64,000 nt of DNA, from contig JACKHN010000011.1 of the NCBI GenBank assembly GCA_020638975.1, positions 62,001-126,000 of the forward strand, in the 5' to 3' direction. Every line of letters begins with the position of its first letter. Positions within the stretch are counted from its first letter, which is position 1. Positions 16,916 through 26,522 of this stretch are shown here, piece by piece. The notes under the pieces were generated by a model, which searched no databases, had not been told where the DNA came from, and saw nothing but the letters and a program-made list of their open reading frames with translations. Source of the DNA: Planctomycetaceae bacterium. GTDB taxonomy: Bacteria > Planctomycetota > Planctomycetia > Pirellulales > Pirellulaceae. Made by a program: the position numbers and the translations under genes.

Positions 16916-18448
16916 ATGCAAAACATTGTCCGGCAACTGGAAGAAAAACGTGCTGCCGCGGAATTGGGTGGCGGCCAGCAACGCATCGACGCACAACACA
17001 AAAAGGGCAAGCTCACCGCACGCGAACGAATTGAGTTGCTGCTCGATCCCGGTAGCTTCGAAGAATGGGATATGTTCGTCGAGCATCGTTGCCATGACTT
17101 TGGGATGGATCGGCAAAGCGTCCCTGGTGACGGTGTTGTGACGGGTTATGGAACAGTCAACGGTCGTGTTGTCTTCGTGTTCAGCCAAGACTTCACCGTG
17201 TTCGGTGGTTCGTTGTCCGAGGCACACGCCGAGAAGATCTGCAAGGTCATGGACCACGCGATCAAAGTTGGCGCACCCGTGATCGGCATTAATGATTCCG
17301 GCGGCGCTCGCATTCAAGAGGGTGTAGCCTCGCTGGGCGGATACGCCGACGTGTTTCAACGCAACGTTCTAGCGTCCGGCGTGGTGCCACAGATTTCGCT
17401 CATCATGGGGCCTTGCGCTGGCGGTGCCGTCTACTCGCCTGCGATGACCGACTTTATCTTCATGGTCAAAGACAGCTCGTACATGTTCGTCACCGGGCCG
17501 GACGTCGTGAAGACGGTGACACATGAAGAAGTCACGCAAGAGCAGTTGGGCGGCGCGGTCACACACTCAACGGTCTCCGGTGTTGCCGATCGAGCATTCG
17601 AGAACGATGTCGAAGCATTGGCCATGTTGCGACGGTTCATCAATTATCTTCCCGCCAACAACCGAGTTGCACCACCGCATCGACCGACACCCGACAGAGC
17701 CGATCGAATCGAACCGTCCTTAGACACACTCATACCCGACTCGGCGACGAAGCCTTACGACATGAAGGAGTTGATCCTGAAGATCGTCGACGATACGGAC
17801 TTTTTCGAACTTCAGCCTGAACACGCCAAAAACATCCTGGTCGGCTTTGGTCGAATGGAGGGATATCCCGTTGGAATTGTTGCTAACCAGCCGCTCGTAT
17901 TGGCCGGTTGCTTGGACATCAAATCGTCGATCAAGGCAGCTCGTTTTGTGCGTTTCTGCGATGCCTTCAGCATTCCGATCATTACGCTCGTCGACGTACC
18001 TGGCTTTCTGCCGGGAACAGCTCAAGAGTATGGCGGTATCATCAAACATGGGGCCAAACTGTTGTATGCCTATGCCGAAGCGACCGTTCCGAAGATCACG
18101 CTGATCACGCGCAAGGCGTACGGCGGTGCCTATGACGTTATGGCTTCCAAGCACTTGCGGGGTGACGTCAATATTGCATGGCCGAGCGCCGAGATCGCAG
18201 TCATGGGACCGAAAGGCGCTGTCGAGATCATCTTCCGCAAAGAACTCGACAATCCCGAGCGCATCGCCGAACTGACGGAGGAGTATCGCGTCAAGTTCGC
18301 CAACCCATTTATCGCCGGGAAACGAGGCTTTATCGACGACGTCATCATGCCCCGAGAAACTCGCAAACGAATCTGCCGATCCTTAGCCATGTTGAGAGAT
18401 AAGAAATTAGAAAACCCGTGGCGCAAACACGGGAACATTCCTTTATAG
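16916..18448 (+). CDS. pccB: Acyl-CoA carboxylase carboxyltransferase subunit (propionyl-CoA carboxylase beta)
   Basis: A 510-residue carboxyltransferase of the PccB/MmdA family that moves a carboxyl group between carboxybiotin and an acyl-CoA. Typical blocks are KLTARERIELLLD, INDSGGARIQEG, GPCAGGAVYSPA, DVPGFLPGTAQE and the C-terminal KHGNIPL. It is followed 14 bp downstream by the biotin carboxylase subunit, so this pair is a conventional ATP-dependent propionyl-CoA (or acetyl-CoA) carboxylase, unlike the two other carboxyltransferases in the window. It works on the same methylmalonyl-CoA pool. Confidence 0.9.
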   Translation: MQNIVRQLEEKRAAAELGGGQQRIDAQHKKGKLTARERIELLLDPGSFEEWDMFVEHRCHDFGMDRQSVPGDGVVTGYGTVNGRVVFVFSQDFTVFGGSLSEAHAEKICKVMDHAIKVGAPVIGINDSGGARIQEGVASLGGYADVFQRNVLASGVVPQISLIMGPCAGGAVYSPAMTDFIFMVKDSSYMFVTGPDVVKTVTHEEVTQEQLGGAVTHSTVSGVADRAFENDVEALAMLRRFINYLPANNRVAPPHRPTPDRADRIEPSLDTLIPDSATKPYDMKELILKIVDDTDFFELQPEHAKNILVGFGRMEGYPVGIVANQPLVLAGCLDIKSSIKAARFVRFCDAFSIPIITLVDVPGFLPGTAQEYGGIIKHGAKLLYAYAEATVPKITLITRKAYGGAYDVMASKHLRGDVNIAWPSAEIAVMGPKGAVEIIFRKELDNPERIAELTEEYRVKFANPFIAGKRGFIDDVIMPRETRKRICRSLAMLRDKKLENPWRKHGNIPL

Positions 18449-18462
18449 AATTCACCAATTTA

Positions 18463-20448
18463 ATGTTCACCAAAATCTTAATCGCAAATCGTGGCGAGAT
18501 CGCTTGCCGCGTGATCAAAACGGCCCGCAAGATGGGCATTCAGACGGTCGCCGTGTACTCGGAAGCCGATCGCGATGCGCTGCATGTGTCGTTGGCCGAT
18601 GAAGCCGTCTGCCTTGGTCCGCCACCGTCGACGCAAAGCTATCTTGTGATCGACACGATCGTTCAGGCCTGTCGAGATACCGGCGCACAGGCAGTGCATC
18701 CCGGCTACGGCTTCCTCTCCGAAAGAGCGGAGTTTGCCGAGCGACTCGCGGAAGCCGGTATCGCTTTCATCGGTCCGAATGTTCATGCCATCAAGAGCAT
18801 GGGCGATAAGATCACGTCGAAGAAGCTGGCCATAGTGGCTGGCGTCAACACGATCCCGGGCCACGCCGACATCATCGAGGATGCGGATACGGCTGTCACG
18901 ATCGCGCAAGGCATTGGCTATCCGGTAATGATCAAGGCCACTGCCGGCGGCGGCGGTAAAGGGATGCGAATCGCTCGCAGTGACGACGAATGCCGCGAAG
19001 GGTTTCTGCGAGCCAGCAACGAAGCTCGCTCGTCGTTCGGAGACGAGCGTGTGTTCCTCGAGAAGTACATCGAAGAGCCTCGACACATCGAAATCCAAGT
19101 GTTGGCCGATAAGCACGGTAATGTCGTTTATCTTGGCGAACGCGAGTGTTCGCTGCAACGACGCCATCAGAAAGTGATCGAAGAAGCCCCTTCGCCATTT
19201 CTTGACGAAGCGACTCGCGCGGCAATGGGCGAGCAAGCCGTCGCATTGGCCCGCGCCGTCAACTATGAGTCGGTTGGTACGGTTGAGTTCATCGTGGATG
19301 CAGATCGCAACTTTTACTTTTTGGAGATGAATACCCGGCTCCAAGTCGAACACCCGGTGACCGAACTTGTCACGGGACTGGACTTGGTGGAGCTGATGAT
19401 TCGGGTAGCCGCTGGCGAGACACTCCCGATGTCGCAAGCGGATGTCAAGCTCGATGGCTGGGCAATCGAAGCACGAGTATACGCCGAAGATCCGTGTCGC
19501 GGCTTTCTACCATCGATAGGTCGACTGGTGCGTTATCTCCCGCCTCCCGAGTCGGACGTCGTGCGCGTGGATACGGGTGTCTACGAAGGCGGCGAAGTAT
19601 CGATGCACTACGATCCGATGATCGCCAAATTGATTACTTATGGCACAACGCGTGAGCAAGCGATCGCTCATATGCGTGAAGCCTTGAACGAATCGTATAT
19701 TCGTGGCGTCTCTCACAACATCAGTTTCTTGGCAGCTTTGATCGAGCATAAGCGATTCCAAGAAGGGCGAATCAGCACGAACATGATCGCCGAGGAGTAT
19801 CCCGATGGTTTTCATCCGGAGGACATGATCCATGATGATCCTGCTCTGTTGATAGTCGTGGCGGCGTCGATCCATCGGCAGTACATGGATCGAGCAGCTG
19901 GGATCAGCGGACAACTCCACGGTTACGAACGAGTTATCAGTAATCATTGGGTCGTCGTCGTGCACGACGAACGTCATTTGGTCGAGATTCGGCCAGTCGG
20001 CGGTGGACACGATGTCATTTACGGGAATGAGTGCCATCAAGTGCGAAGTGGCTGGCAGTTTGGCCAGCCACTTTTCCGAGGCACCGTGAATGGCGAGGCG
20101 GTTTGCATTCAGGTCGAGCGTCGCAACATGCATTACCGCTTGTTCCACTGGGGATCGCAGACGGATCTCATGGTGTTGACCGCGCGGGCGGCGGAGTTGC
20201 TGTCGTGTATGCCTGTGAAAGAGCCGCCGGATACGTCCCAGTTCTTGCTCTCACCCATGCCCGGTATGCTGAAGCAGTTGCTCGTCGAGCTAGAACAAGA
20301 AGTGCGAATCGGACAGGATCTGGCGGTGGTGGAAGCGATGAAGATGGAGAATGTTCTGCGGGCCGAACGCAACGGTAAGGTCGGCGAGATCTTGGCCGAG
20401 GTGGGCGATACATTGGCTGTCGATCAGCCGATTATCAGATTTGAGTGA
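18463..20448 (+). CDS. pccA: Acyl-CoA carboxylase alpha subunit (biotin carboxylase plus biotin carrier)
   Basis: A 661-residue protein. Residues 1-450 are biotin carboxylase (ILIANRGEIACRV, ATP-grasp loop GGGGKGMRIA, EMNTRLQVEHPVTE). The last 75 residues are the biotinyl domain with EAMKMEN, Lys627 being the biotinylation site. It forms carboxybiotin from ATP and bicarbonate for the PccB subunit encoded just upstream. The ATG at 18463 (MFTKILIANRGE) is chosen over an in-frame ATG at 18418 because it fits the family N-terminus. It is followed seven bases later by scpB. Confidence 0.92.
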   Translation: MFTKILIANRGEIACRVIKTARKMGIQTVAVYSEADRDALHVSLADEAVCLGPPPSTQSYLVIDTIVQACRDTGAQAVHPGYGFLSERAEFAERLAEAGIAFIGPNVHAIKSMGDKITSKKLAIVAGVNTIPGHADIIEDADTAVTIAQGIGYPVMIKATAGGGGKGMRIARSDDECREGFLRASNEARSSFGDERVFLEKYIEEPRHIEIQVLADKHGNVVYLGERECSLQRRHQKVIEEAPSPFLDEATRAAMGEQAVALARAVNYESVGTVEFIVDADRNFYFLEMNTRLQVEHPVTELVTGLDLVELMIRVAAGETLPMSQADVKLDGWAIEARVYAEDPCRGFLPSIGRLVRYLPPPESDVVRVDTGVYEGGEVSMHYDPMIAKLITYGTTREQAIAHMREALNESYIRGVSHNISFLAALIEHKRFQEGRISTNMIAEEYPDGFHPEDMIHDDPALLIVVAASIHRQYMDRAAGISGQLHGYERVISNHWVVVVHDERHLVEIRPVGGGHDVIYGNECHQVRSGWQFGQPLFRGTVNGEAVCIQVERRNMHYRLFHWGSQTDLMVLTARAAELLSCMPVKEPPDTSQFLLSPMPGMLKQLLVELEQEVRIGQDLAVVEAMKMENVLRAERNGKVGEILAEVGDTLAVDQPIIRFE

Positions 20449-20455
20449 TCTCCTC

Positions 20456-21217
20456 ATGATCAAGTACACCGCGGATGAGCAGCACATCGCGACGCTCACA
20501 CTGAACCGCGACGACAAGCGAAACGCTTTCAGTGGCGAGTTAGCGAAGCAGATACTCATGTGTTTCGCGGATGCCGAGTCCAACGGCGTCCGCGTCCTGA
20601 TCCTGAGGGCGAACCCTGGCGTGAAGGTGTGGTGTGCCGGTCACGATCTCGCCGAGTTGGATCTCGCGAAGCTTGACACCGAGAACGCGATTATCGAAGT
20701 CGCCAAGAAGATTCAGTCCGTCCCGTTCCCCGTGATCGCGATGGTGGAAGGCAGCGTCCACGGCGGCGGCTTGCTGCTGTTGTTGAGCGCCGACAGCGTC
20801 ATTGCCGCAGAGAACGCCGAGGTGGCGATCACTTCCAACAAGTTAGGCATTCCGCTTTCGCTAGAACTACATGCTTATTGGTTGCGGGTCATGGGCCTGC
20901 ACAAGGCCAAAGAACTGCTCTTCACGGCGGCGACGATCACGGCACTAGATGCCTATCATGCCGGCTTGTACAACCATGTCGTAGAACAAGGGCGGTTAGA
21001 GCAAGTTACAAATGAAATCGCTCTGCGAATCATCGAGTGCTCTCCAGCCGCCGTCGCCAATTCTAAGTATCAACTCAACCTTCTCGCTCAACAATCGTCG
21101 CTCGGAGAACTCGACGCAGTTGATGTAAGGGAACGCGGTGCGGATATTCTGAACAGCGACGACACGCGCAGCCGCATCGAACGACTGCTCGCCTCATTGC
21201 GCCGTCCAGGGATTTAG
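20456..21217 (+). CDS. scpB: Methylmalonyl-CoA decarboxylase of the crotonase family (ScpB/YgfG type)
   Basis: A 253-residue crotonase-fold protein. Several blocks match the E. coli methylmalonyl-CoA decarboxylase YgfG closely: LRANPGVKVWCAGHDLAEL, MVEGSVHGG, KELLFTAATITA and GLYNHVVEQG. It would convert (methyl)malonyl-CoA to propionyl-CoA without conserving energy. General enoyl-CoA hydratase activity is less likely because the typical hydratase glutamates are not evident. It closes the nifJ operon and gives a soluble alternative to the sodium-pump decarboxylase at 27758-31277. Confidence 0.78.
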   Translation: MIKYTADEQHIATLTLNRDDKRNAFSGELAKQILMCFADAESNGVRVLILRANPGVKVWCAGHDLAELDLAKLDTENAIIEVAKKIQSVPFPVIAMVEGSVHGGGLLLLLSADSVIAAENAEVAITSNKLGIPLSLELHAYWLRVMGLHKAKELLFTAATITALDAYHAGLYNHVVEQGRLEQVTNEIALRIIECSPAAVANSKYQLNLLAQQSSLGELDAVDVRERGADILNSDDTRSRIERLLASLRRPGI

Positions 21218-21238
21218 CCACTCATCGCGTTGCATCCT

Positions 21239-21542
21239 CTATCCAGCCAGAGACGATATGACTTGAGTTGGACGGACGAACTGATCGAACGCTTCCATCT
21301 CGGACTTGCCGCCAACGACTAGCGGCGTGCGCTGGTGAATCTCGGTTGGTTCGATCTCCATAATCCGCTGAGCCGCCGAAACCGCCTGATGCGAGATAAT
21401 CGCCGTCCGCCACGAATCGGCGCACCGCTTCCTCGACCGACATCACCTTGTCGCTCATCTGCTTCGGCTTGTCGCGGAACCATTGCCGCGCGGCATCACA
21501 ATCCGGCTCGTCAAACAGCGGCCCTTTACCACGCATCGACAT
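21239..21542 (-). pseudogene. Chimeric remnant: CoA-transferase 5' end joined to fbp 3' end
   Basis: Two fragments abut. From about 21542 down to 21380 the reading frame resembles the N-terminus of an acyl-CoA/glutaconate CoA-transferase A subunit (VMSVEEAVRRFVADGDYLAS). From about 21390 to 21239, in a different frame, the sequence encodes the last 45 residues of a fructose-1,6-bisphosphatase (QRIMEIEPTEIHQRTPLVV and GGKSEMEAF), nearly matching the intact fbp at 26523. Neither half can be functional. The DNA of the fbp part is similar but not identical to the real gene, so the event is not recent. Confidence 0.8.
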
Positions 21543-21587
21543 CAGGCAGCACATTCTGTTCGAGATAAACTGATTCGTCCGGACGAT

Positions 21588-22210
21588 TCAGTCTAATGGC
21601 TCGGCGTGGCGACTGGGAGTGCGGGGGGAGGGCCGTGCTTGCATCGCCAAAGCTCGCACTGTCATTGCTTCTTGATGCTTACGCTCGCACGCCGTCGCAG
21701 TCGCGACATCGCCGAGCATTCTGTAAGAGTGACGCAGCACGTCATAGGGTGCATCGTACCAGGCGGGTAAATGGCGGAAGCTGATTCGAGTTTGCGCGGC
21801 ATGACTGCCTTCCATATTGCCGATCGCAATGGCCATCTGCTCCCACGTCACCGCTTCTTGAAACCGTCCGAGCTGATAACAGCAGTAGCCAGCCTGCCAT
21901 GCAAGCTCAGGTGACGCTGGTTGACGAGAAAGTCCTATCGCGCAAAGTTCGGTCGCTTCTTCGAATCGCTTCAACGCGACCAAGCACCTAGCTCCGCAGT
22001 AGGCGGACCAAGCCGCATCCTCCGACCATGCGGACTTCAGTCGCGCACCCAGTCGGTAGGATTCCACAGCTTCTTCGTATTGCCCCAACGCTTCAAGCGT
22101 TGGCGAATGTGGCCATCGTGTCAGCCCACGCGGAGATACTCCAGGCACCCTCGCCACGCAAAATGCTGTCGGCCAAAGGGAATATCGATAGTGCGATTTC
22201 AGATGTACCA
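21588..22210 (-). pseudogene. Frameshifted C-terminal remnant of a TPR glycosyltransferase-type protein
   Basis: The stretch encodes TPR-like repeats (EALGQYEEAVESYRLGARL, QLGRFQEAVTWEQMAIA) and an ending (FRHLPAWYDAPYDVLRHSYR) typical of planctomycete family-2 glycosyltransferases with C-terminal TPRs. Upstream of about 22110 the protein continues in another frame (LADSILRGEGAWSISAWADT), which then meets a stop, so a frameshift separates the two. The catalytic N-terminal part is absent; the fragment ends where the unrelated + strand gene begins. Confidence 0.65.
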
Positions 22211-22230
22211 ACGCGCTATTCGATTGCGCA

Positions 22231-23028
22231 GTGAGATATCGACCGGTGTCCACTTCGACGCTACTTCCCACGAAATTAGTGACGAAGCAAGGGCATGGGC
22301 AGTTGCGATTCAAAGCGGCTGCTATTGACGCCGAAGTTCGCGAATACCATGAAGATCAGGAGTTTAAACACGTCGAAGATTGGATCGTTAATCACTTTGC
22401 AGGACTCGGAAGTGATTGTCTGGTCGACTGGGATAATCGGCAGCCGTATTACGGCGATTCCGGACTCATCGCCGAACACACTATTCCCACTTCTACAAGG
22501 AAGGCGTCGATCAGAATCGCCAGGCTTTATCCGCAGGGTGGACAGGGCACGTTCCGCGGAATTGATGTTAAGCCAGGTACCGCGATCGCGTCCGAAGCCG
22601 TCTTGAGTTCACTGGTATTTGAGTTACTTAATGTCTCAAACCATCGGGCCTTCAGCCGCATAACAAACTTGGCTCGCGACGGCGAATTGTCAAGATCGGA
22701 GTATGTGACGGAAATGTTCCATGCCGAATTCGGAGCAATACACCAGCTTCAAGAGTTTTACGCGACTGTCTACTTGCCTTGGGTAAGGCGAGCAAACACA
22801 AAAACGAATCCGGTCTTTTGGTACGCGTCATCAGGCAACGGTGAGTGGGAGATGGCAGAAACGATCTTGGACCGATATGCGTTTACTGCTTGGTATCCTT
22901 GGGGACTCTTTTCAGAAGCCTTCGACGGAATTCGACAGTCTGACGGTGCGCTACCTCGCAAACCGCGGAGTCAATGCAATTGCGGAACGTCGAGGATAAC
23001 TAGCAACCCCTTAAATTCGCCCCAATGA
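22231..23028 (+). CDS. N-terminally truncated copy of the duplicated unknown domain
   Basis: A 265-codon ORF whose residues from about 22 (HGQLRF) onward align with each half of the protein at 23315: HGQ-x2-F, DWxVxxFAG, SLVFELLNxSN, EYVTEMF and QEFYATVYLPW. The similarity starts abruptly near 22290, and the preceding codons lie in sequence shared with the reversed pseudogene, so the true 5' part with its signal peptide is missing. The product may not be exported or expressed. The tail beyond residue 240 also diverges. Function unknown. Confidence 0.5.
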   Translation: MRYRPVSTSTLLPTKLVTKQGHGQLRFKAAAIDAEVREYHEDQEFKHVEDWIVNHFAGLGSDCLVDWDNRQPYYGDSGLIAEHTIPTSTRKASIRIARLYPQGGQGTFRGIDVKPGTAIASEAVLSSLVFELLNVSNHRAFSRITNLARDGELSRSEYVTEMFHAEFGAIHQLQEFYATVYLPWVRRANTKTNPVFWYASSGNGEWEMAETILDRYAFTAWYPWGLFSEAFDGIRQSDGALPRKPRSQCNCGTSRITSNPLNSPQ

Positions 23029-23058
23029 TTCGCTGTCTGATGGCCTGTGGCAAGAATA

Positions 23059-23116
23059 GTAGGGTGTGCGCAACACACCACTCACGAACTCCCGGGGCGC
23101 GTTTCGCGCACCCTAC
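23059..23116. repeat. Intergenic hairpin repeat (GTAGGGTGTGCGC type)
   Basis: GTAGGGTGTGCGC at the left pairs with GCGCACCCTAC at the right. It lies in the 286-bp gap between the truncated copy and the full-length protein. No promoter was recognised in the gap. Confidence 0.55.
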
Positions 23117-23314
23117 CGGCGACTAGTTCCGAACCCATTGAATCCTAGCGGTCCGTCAACACCAACACTCGTCCCAAATCCGCTCGGCCCAAATAACCCG
23201 TGAGGCGACCGATCGAGAATTGGTATATTCGTTTGCTCACGCTGCCGTTATCTTTTGCGATAGTAGCGGCAGGGATTTGCGTCTGAGGAAGCAGCCAGAA
23301 CGTCTGGACTAATC

Positions 23315-25099
23315 GTGTCCCACTTTCCTGATAGATTGAACGCCAGATGGTCGATCATCGTCGTCCTGGCTTTGCTTGCGTGCTGTACATGTTCTTTTGC
23401 TTCGGAACATGTTGCCGCCGAACTTGCGGAGAGAGCGACAGTCGCGATTCGAGCAGGGGATTTGACGTCGGGAATTTCATTGCTACAGGAGGCAATCGAA
23501 TCAGATAAGAATCGAGAACGTCTGGAGACCATCGGCGCTGGAACTACGCTCACTCCCTCTGCTCTGGCACATGGACGTGAGCAGTTTCAACAAATGGCTC
23601 GTGACCGTCCAAAATTGCTCGAGCGAAGCGGGACGGACGGGTTCGACGTACTGACGGATTGGGTAACAACGAGACTCGCAGGGCAAGGGTATAAATTCGT
23701 GGTGTATTGGGACAACACCCGACCCTCTGATCAGGAATTTGGCCATGTCGCCGACAGTCGCCCCCCCTACGGTAATGAACGAGCGATCATTCGCATATCC
23801 GATGTCTATCCCTCTGGCCCTCAAGCAGGGCAGCAACTCACAAGCGAGAAACTGTGGGTCGCCTTAGTATATGAGCTCCTCAACCTCTCCAATGCCGAAG
23901 GATTTCAACGCGCATATTATCGCACATTGGAAGGAAAGTTGTCCCGGACTGACTTCGTAACAGAGTTCTTTCGACTTGAGCACAGGGCAGTGCAGCTAAC
24001 TCAGGAGTTCTACGCCACCGTCTATTTGCCGTGGGCTCAGACATCGCAAGCGAAGACCGATCCAACGCAATGGTACGTCTCTAGCAGCTTCTGGTGGCAA
24101 GCCGCAGATGAGACACTTGACGGGTTCGCGTTCGACTCTGGCTATCCCTGGGGAGACTATGGCACCCAATTCGATCGTGTTAGGCGTCAGGCTTCTGTTC
24201 TGCCCAGGATGTCAGTTTTGCAGGACGGATCATTACGACCAAGTCAACATGCGAGTCAAGCAGTGACTGCGCTTCACCGTGGGGATAATGAAGCAGGATT
24301 GTCACATCTTCTTGAAGGCATCGCATTGCGACGTAAACGTTCTGGGTGTGAGGAGTTCGAAAGTACTCCGCCAGTGGTTAGTGCATCCGCACTATCGCAT
24401 GGACAGCAGCAGTTTGAGCGGTTGTCGGCAGATCGCCCAGTGTTTCTACAACACTCAGGCAAGGACGGTTTTGATCGACTACGTGATTGGGCCGTACACC
24501 GTTTTGCCGGTAACGGAACCGACATGATGGTCAATTGGGACGACGCAGAGCCGGTAACTGTAGCCTTGGGCCACATTGCAGAGCACACGGTATCAGATGG
24601 CCGAACTCGGGGTTCATTGCGCATCGCAAGGATACATCGTACTGGAACAAGTACGGGGCAACCGTTGTCGTTTGATGCAGCATGGAGTTCGCTAGTCTTC
24701 GAACTCCTCAACCTATCGAATGTTTCTGAATTTAACCGTCTGGAACGGTCTGTCTTGCATGGACGGCTGTCCCGCGCGGACTACGTGACGGAGATGTTTA
24801 AACTTGAATACCGCGCCGTTGAGCTGACGCAAGAATTCTATGCGAACCACTTTCTCCCTTGGGCCATTCGTGCAGGTATTCCGTCAAGCCCAGAATCCTG
24901 GTATTTGACGGGGGAGGTATGGTGGACGAGTGCGGAAGAGGCTCTCGACCTATATCCCTTTAATCGCAGCTATCCTTGGGGCTACTACGGAAGAGTTTTC
25001 GATAGTATTCGTAACTCACCCGGAGCACATCCAAGGAACTCCTCTCAAAAACGTGGCGTAGCGACGATCGGTGCAAATCCACTAAGTCGAGGCGACTAG
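23315..25099 (+). CDS. Secreted protein made of two copies of an unknown ~260-residue unit
   Basis: A 594-residue protein with an N-terminal signal peptide (hydrophobic residues about 13-29, SFAS cleavage region). Residues 33-290 and 312-575 are tandem repeats of one unit: a TPR-like helical pair followed by a conserved domain with HG(R/Q)xQF, LVxELLNLSNxxxF, LSRxD(F/Y)VTExFxLExRAVxLTQEFYA and SYPWGxYG. The conserved Glu residues in ELLN and ExFxLE might form a metal site, but I recognise no catalytic family. A third, truncated copy lies just upstream at 22231, so the locus has expanded by local duplication. Confidence 0.75.
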   Translation: MSHFPDRLNARWSIIVVLALLACCTCSFASEHVAAELAERATVAIRAGDLTSGISLLQEAIESDKNRERLETIGAGTTLTPSALAHGREQFQQMARDRPKLLERSGTDGFDVLTDWVTTRLAGQGYKFVVYWDNTRPSDQEFGHVADSRPPYGNERAIIRISDVYPSGPQAGQQLTSEKLWVALVYELLNLSNAEGFQRAYYRTLEGKLSRTDFVTEFFRLEHRAVQLTQEFYATVYLPWAQTSQAKTDPTQWYVSSSFWWQAADETLDGFAFDSGYPWGDYGTQFDRVRRQASVLPRMSVLQDGSLRPSQHASQAVTALHRGDNEAGLSHLLEGIALRRKRSGCEEFESTPPVVSASALSHGQQQFERLSADRPVFLQHSGKDGFDRLRDWAVHRFAGNGTDMMVNWDDAEPVTVALGHIAEHTVSDGRTRGSLRIARIHRTGTSTGQPLSFDAAWSSLVFELLNLSNVSEFNRLERSVLHGRLSRADYVTEMFKLEYRAVELTQEFYANHFLPWAIRAGIPSSPESWYLTGEVWWTSAEEALDLYPFNRSYPWGYYGRVFDSIRNSPGAHPRNSSQKRGVATIGANPLSRGD

Positions 25100-25176
25100 G
25101 GCGTGCGCCATCACTCCCATTGCAAAGTGATGGCATCTTCCCGAATCGCGTTTGTTTTCGCAGATCACCTCCCGTA

Positions 25177-26304
25177 ATGAAGCTCTTTATCCTCGGCGTT
25201 CCGTTCACACAAACGACGATAGAATTTACCACCTGCCCCTTCACGATGAAGGCGTGGAACTGGTGTCGTATGTTTCGCGAGCGCGGGCATGAAGTGATTC
25301 ACTTGGGCGTGGAAGGCTCTGATCCCGACTGCTGTGAACATGTCTCCGTTGTTGATCGCGACTACTGGAGGCGGCTGTACGGGCATCCGGGAACAAAGCC
25401 GTACAATACGCGGCTCGACGGCGAGTTTGAACAATATCATGCTCACTATGCCGCTAACGTGATCAATGCGATTCGTGAGCGCGTAGACAAGCCGTACGAG
25501 GCAATCGTTTGCGCCACTTGGGCCGGTGGGCAAGAGATCGCTGCCAAGACGCTGGACCAGTTTGTGATCGAAGCGGGCATCGGTTATCGCCATACGTGGG
25601 CCAAGTATCGAGTTTTTCAATCTTACGCTTGGATACACTTTCACTTCGGATTAGAGGGACGAATCGAAGGGAATCGTTGGTATGATGTGGTCATTCCGAA
25701 TGCGATCGATCCGCAAATGTTTGACTACCAACCGGACGCCAAGCAAGACTACTTCCTGTTTATGGGCAGGCTGAACGACGACAAAGGAGTTGCCGTCGCG
25801 ATCGATATCGCGAAACGTGTGGGACGCAAAATCCTCATCGTTGGTCCCGGCGAACCCGAGCGTTTCTTGGCCGGCAACCCGCACGCCGAGTATTTGCCGC
25901 CCGTTGGGGTCGAGCAACGCAGAAAGTTGATGTCGGAGGCAGCGGCGTTTCTTTGCCCTACACAGTACATCGAGCCGTTCGGTAATGTTGCGTTGGAAGC
26001 TCAAATCAGCGGCACTCCCGTGATATGTACCGATTGGGGCGGCTTCTCGGAAAACGTGCAGCATGGGTTTACAGGCTATCGTTGTCGGACGATGGAGCAG
26101 TTCGTTTGGGCTGCAAACAACATTGATCACATTCGCCCAGAAGTCTGCCGCGAATGGGTATTGAATAACTATTCGATGAATCGAATCCGCCTGATGTTCG
26201 AAGAGTACTTTCAAAGCGTTCTCGACCTTGGCCGCGGCGGATGGTACGAGGAACGCCCCGAACGTAACAACTTAGACTGGCTGCAAAGATCGTATCCTGT
26301 TTGA
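25177..26304 (+). CDS. GT4-type glycosyltransferase
   Basis: A 375-residue GT-B fold glycosyltransferase. The start at 25177 (MKLFILGVPFT) is followed by the N-terminal Rossmann part. The C-terminal half has VVIPNAIDP, FLFMGRLNDDKG, ILIVGPGE and the nucleotide-sugar motif CPTQYIEPFGNVALEAQISGTPVI (E-x7-E type). Donor and acceptor cannot be determined. It lies within the block of broken genes, next to the TPR glycosyltransferase remnant, which suggests a decayed polysaccharide-synthesis neighbourhood. Confidence 0.8.
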   Translation: MKLFILGVPFTQTTIEFTTCPFTMKAWNWCRMFRERGHEVIHLGVEGSDPDCCEHVSVVDRDYWRRLYGHPGTKPYNTRLDGEFEQYHAHYAANVINAIRERVDKPYEAIVCATWAGGQEIAAKTLDQFVIEAGIGYRHTWAKYRVFQSYAWIHFHFGLEGRIEGNRWYDVVIPNAIDPQMFDYQPDAKQDYFLFMGRLNDDKGVAVAIDIAKRVGRKILIVGPGEPERFLAGNPHAEYLPPVGVEQRRKLMSEAAAFLCPTQYIEPFGNVALEAQISGTPVICTDWGGFSENVQHGFTGYRCRTMEQFVWAANNIDHIRPEVCREWVLNNYSMNRIRLMFEEYFQSVLDLGRGGWYEERPERNNLDWLQRSYPV

Positions 26305-26347
26305 ATGGAGCACGTCTACTGCTTCCGACGGGCCGTGGGAGTTGCCG

Positions 26348-26500
26348 TTACTGACTCGTGTACGATCCGCGTGCAAAGGTCGGCACCCAGCGTTCCCATC
26401 GCTGTTCAAGCTGCGACGAGTCCATGCGGAGTTCGGCTTGAAACGCTTGCTCCATCGACTCGCCCTGCCCAAGGTCATCGAGGATTCTCAGAATTCGAAA
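26348..26500 (-). pseudogene. C-terminal scrap of a peptidase-MA-like protein
   Basis: The minus-strand frame RILDDLGQGESMEQAFQAEL followed by LEQRWERW resembles the end of gluzincin peptidase-MA-like domains found with TPRs in planctomycetes. The catalytic HExxH region is absent. It sits between the glycosyltransferase and fbp as one more remnant in the 21.2-26.5 kb block. Confidence 0.4.
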
Positions 26501-26522
26501 GAAGTTAAAGACGGACGGGACG

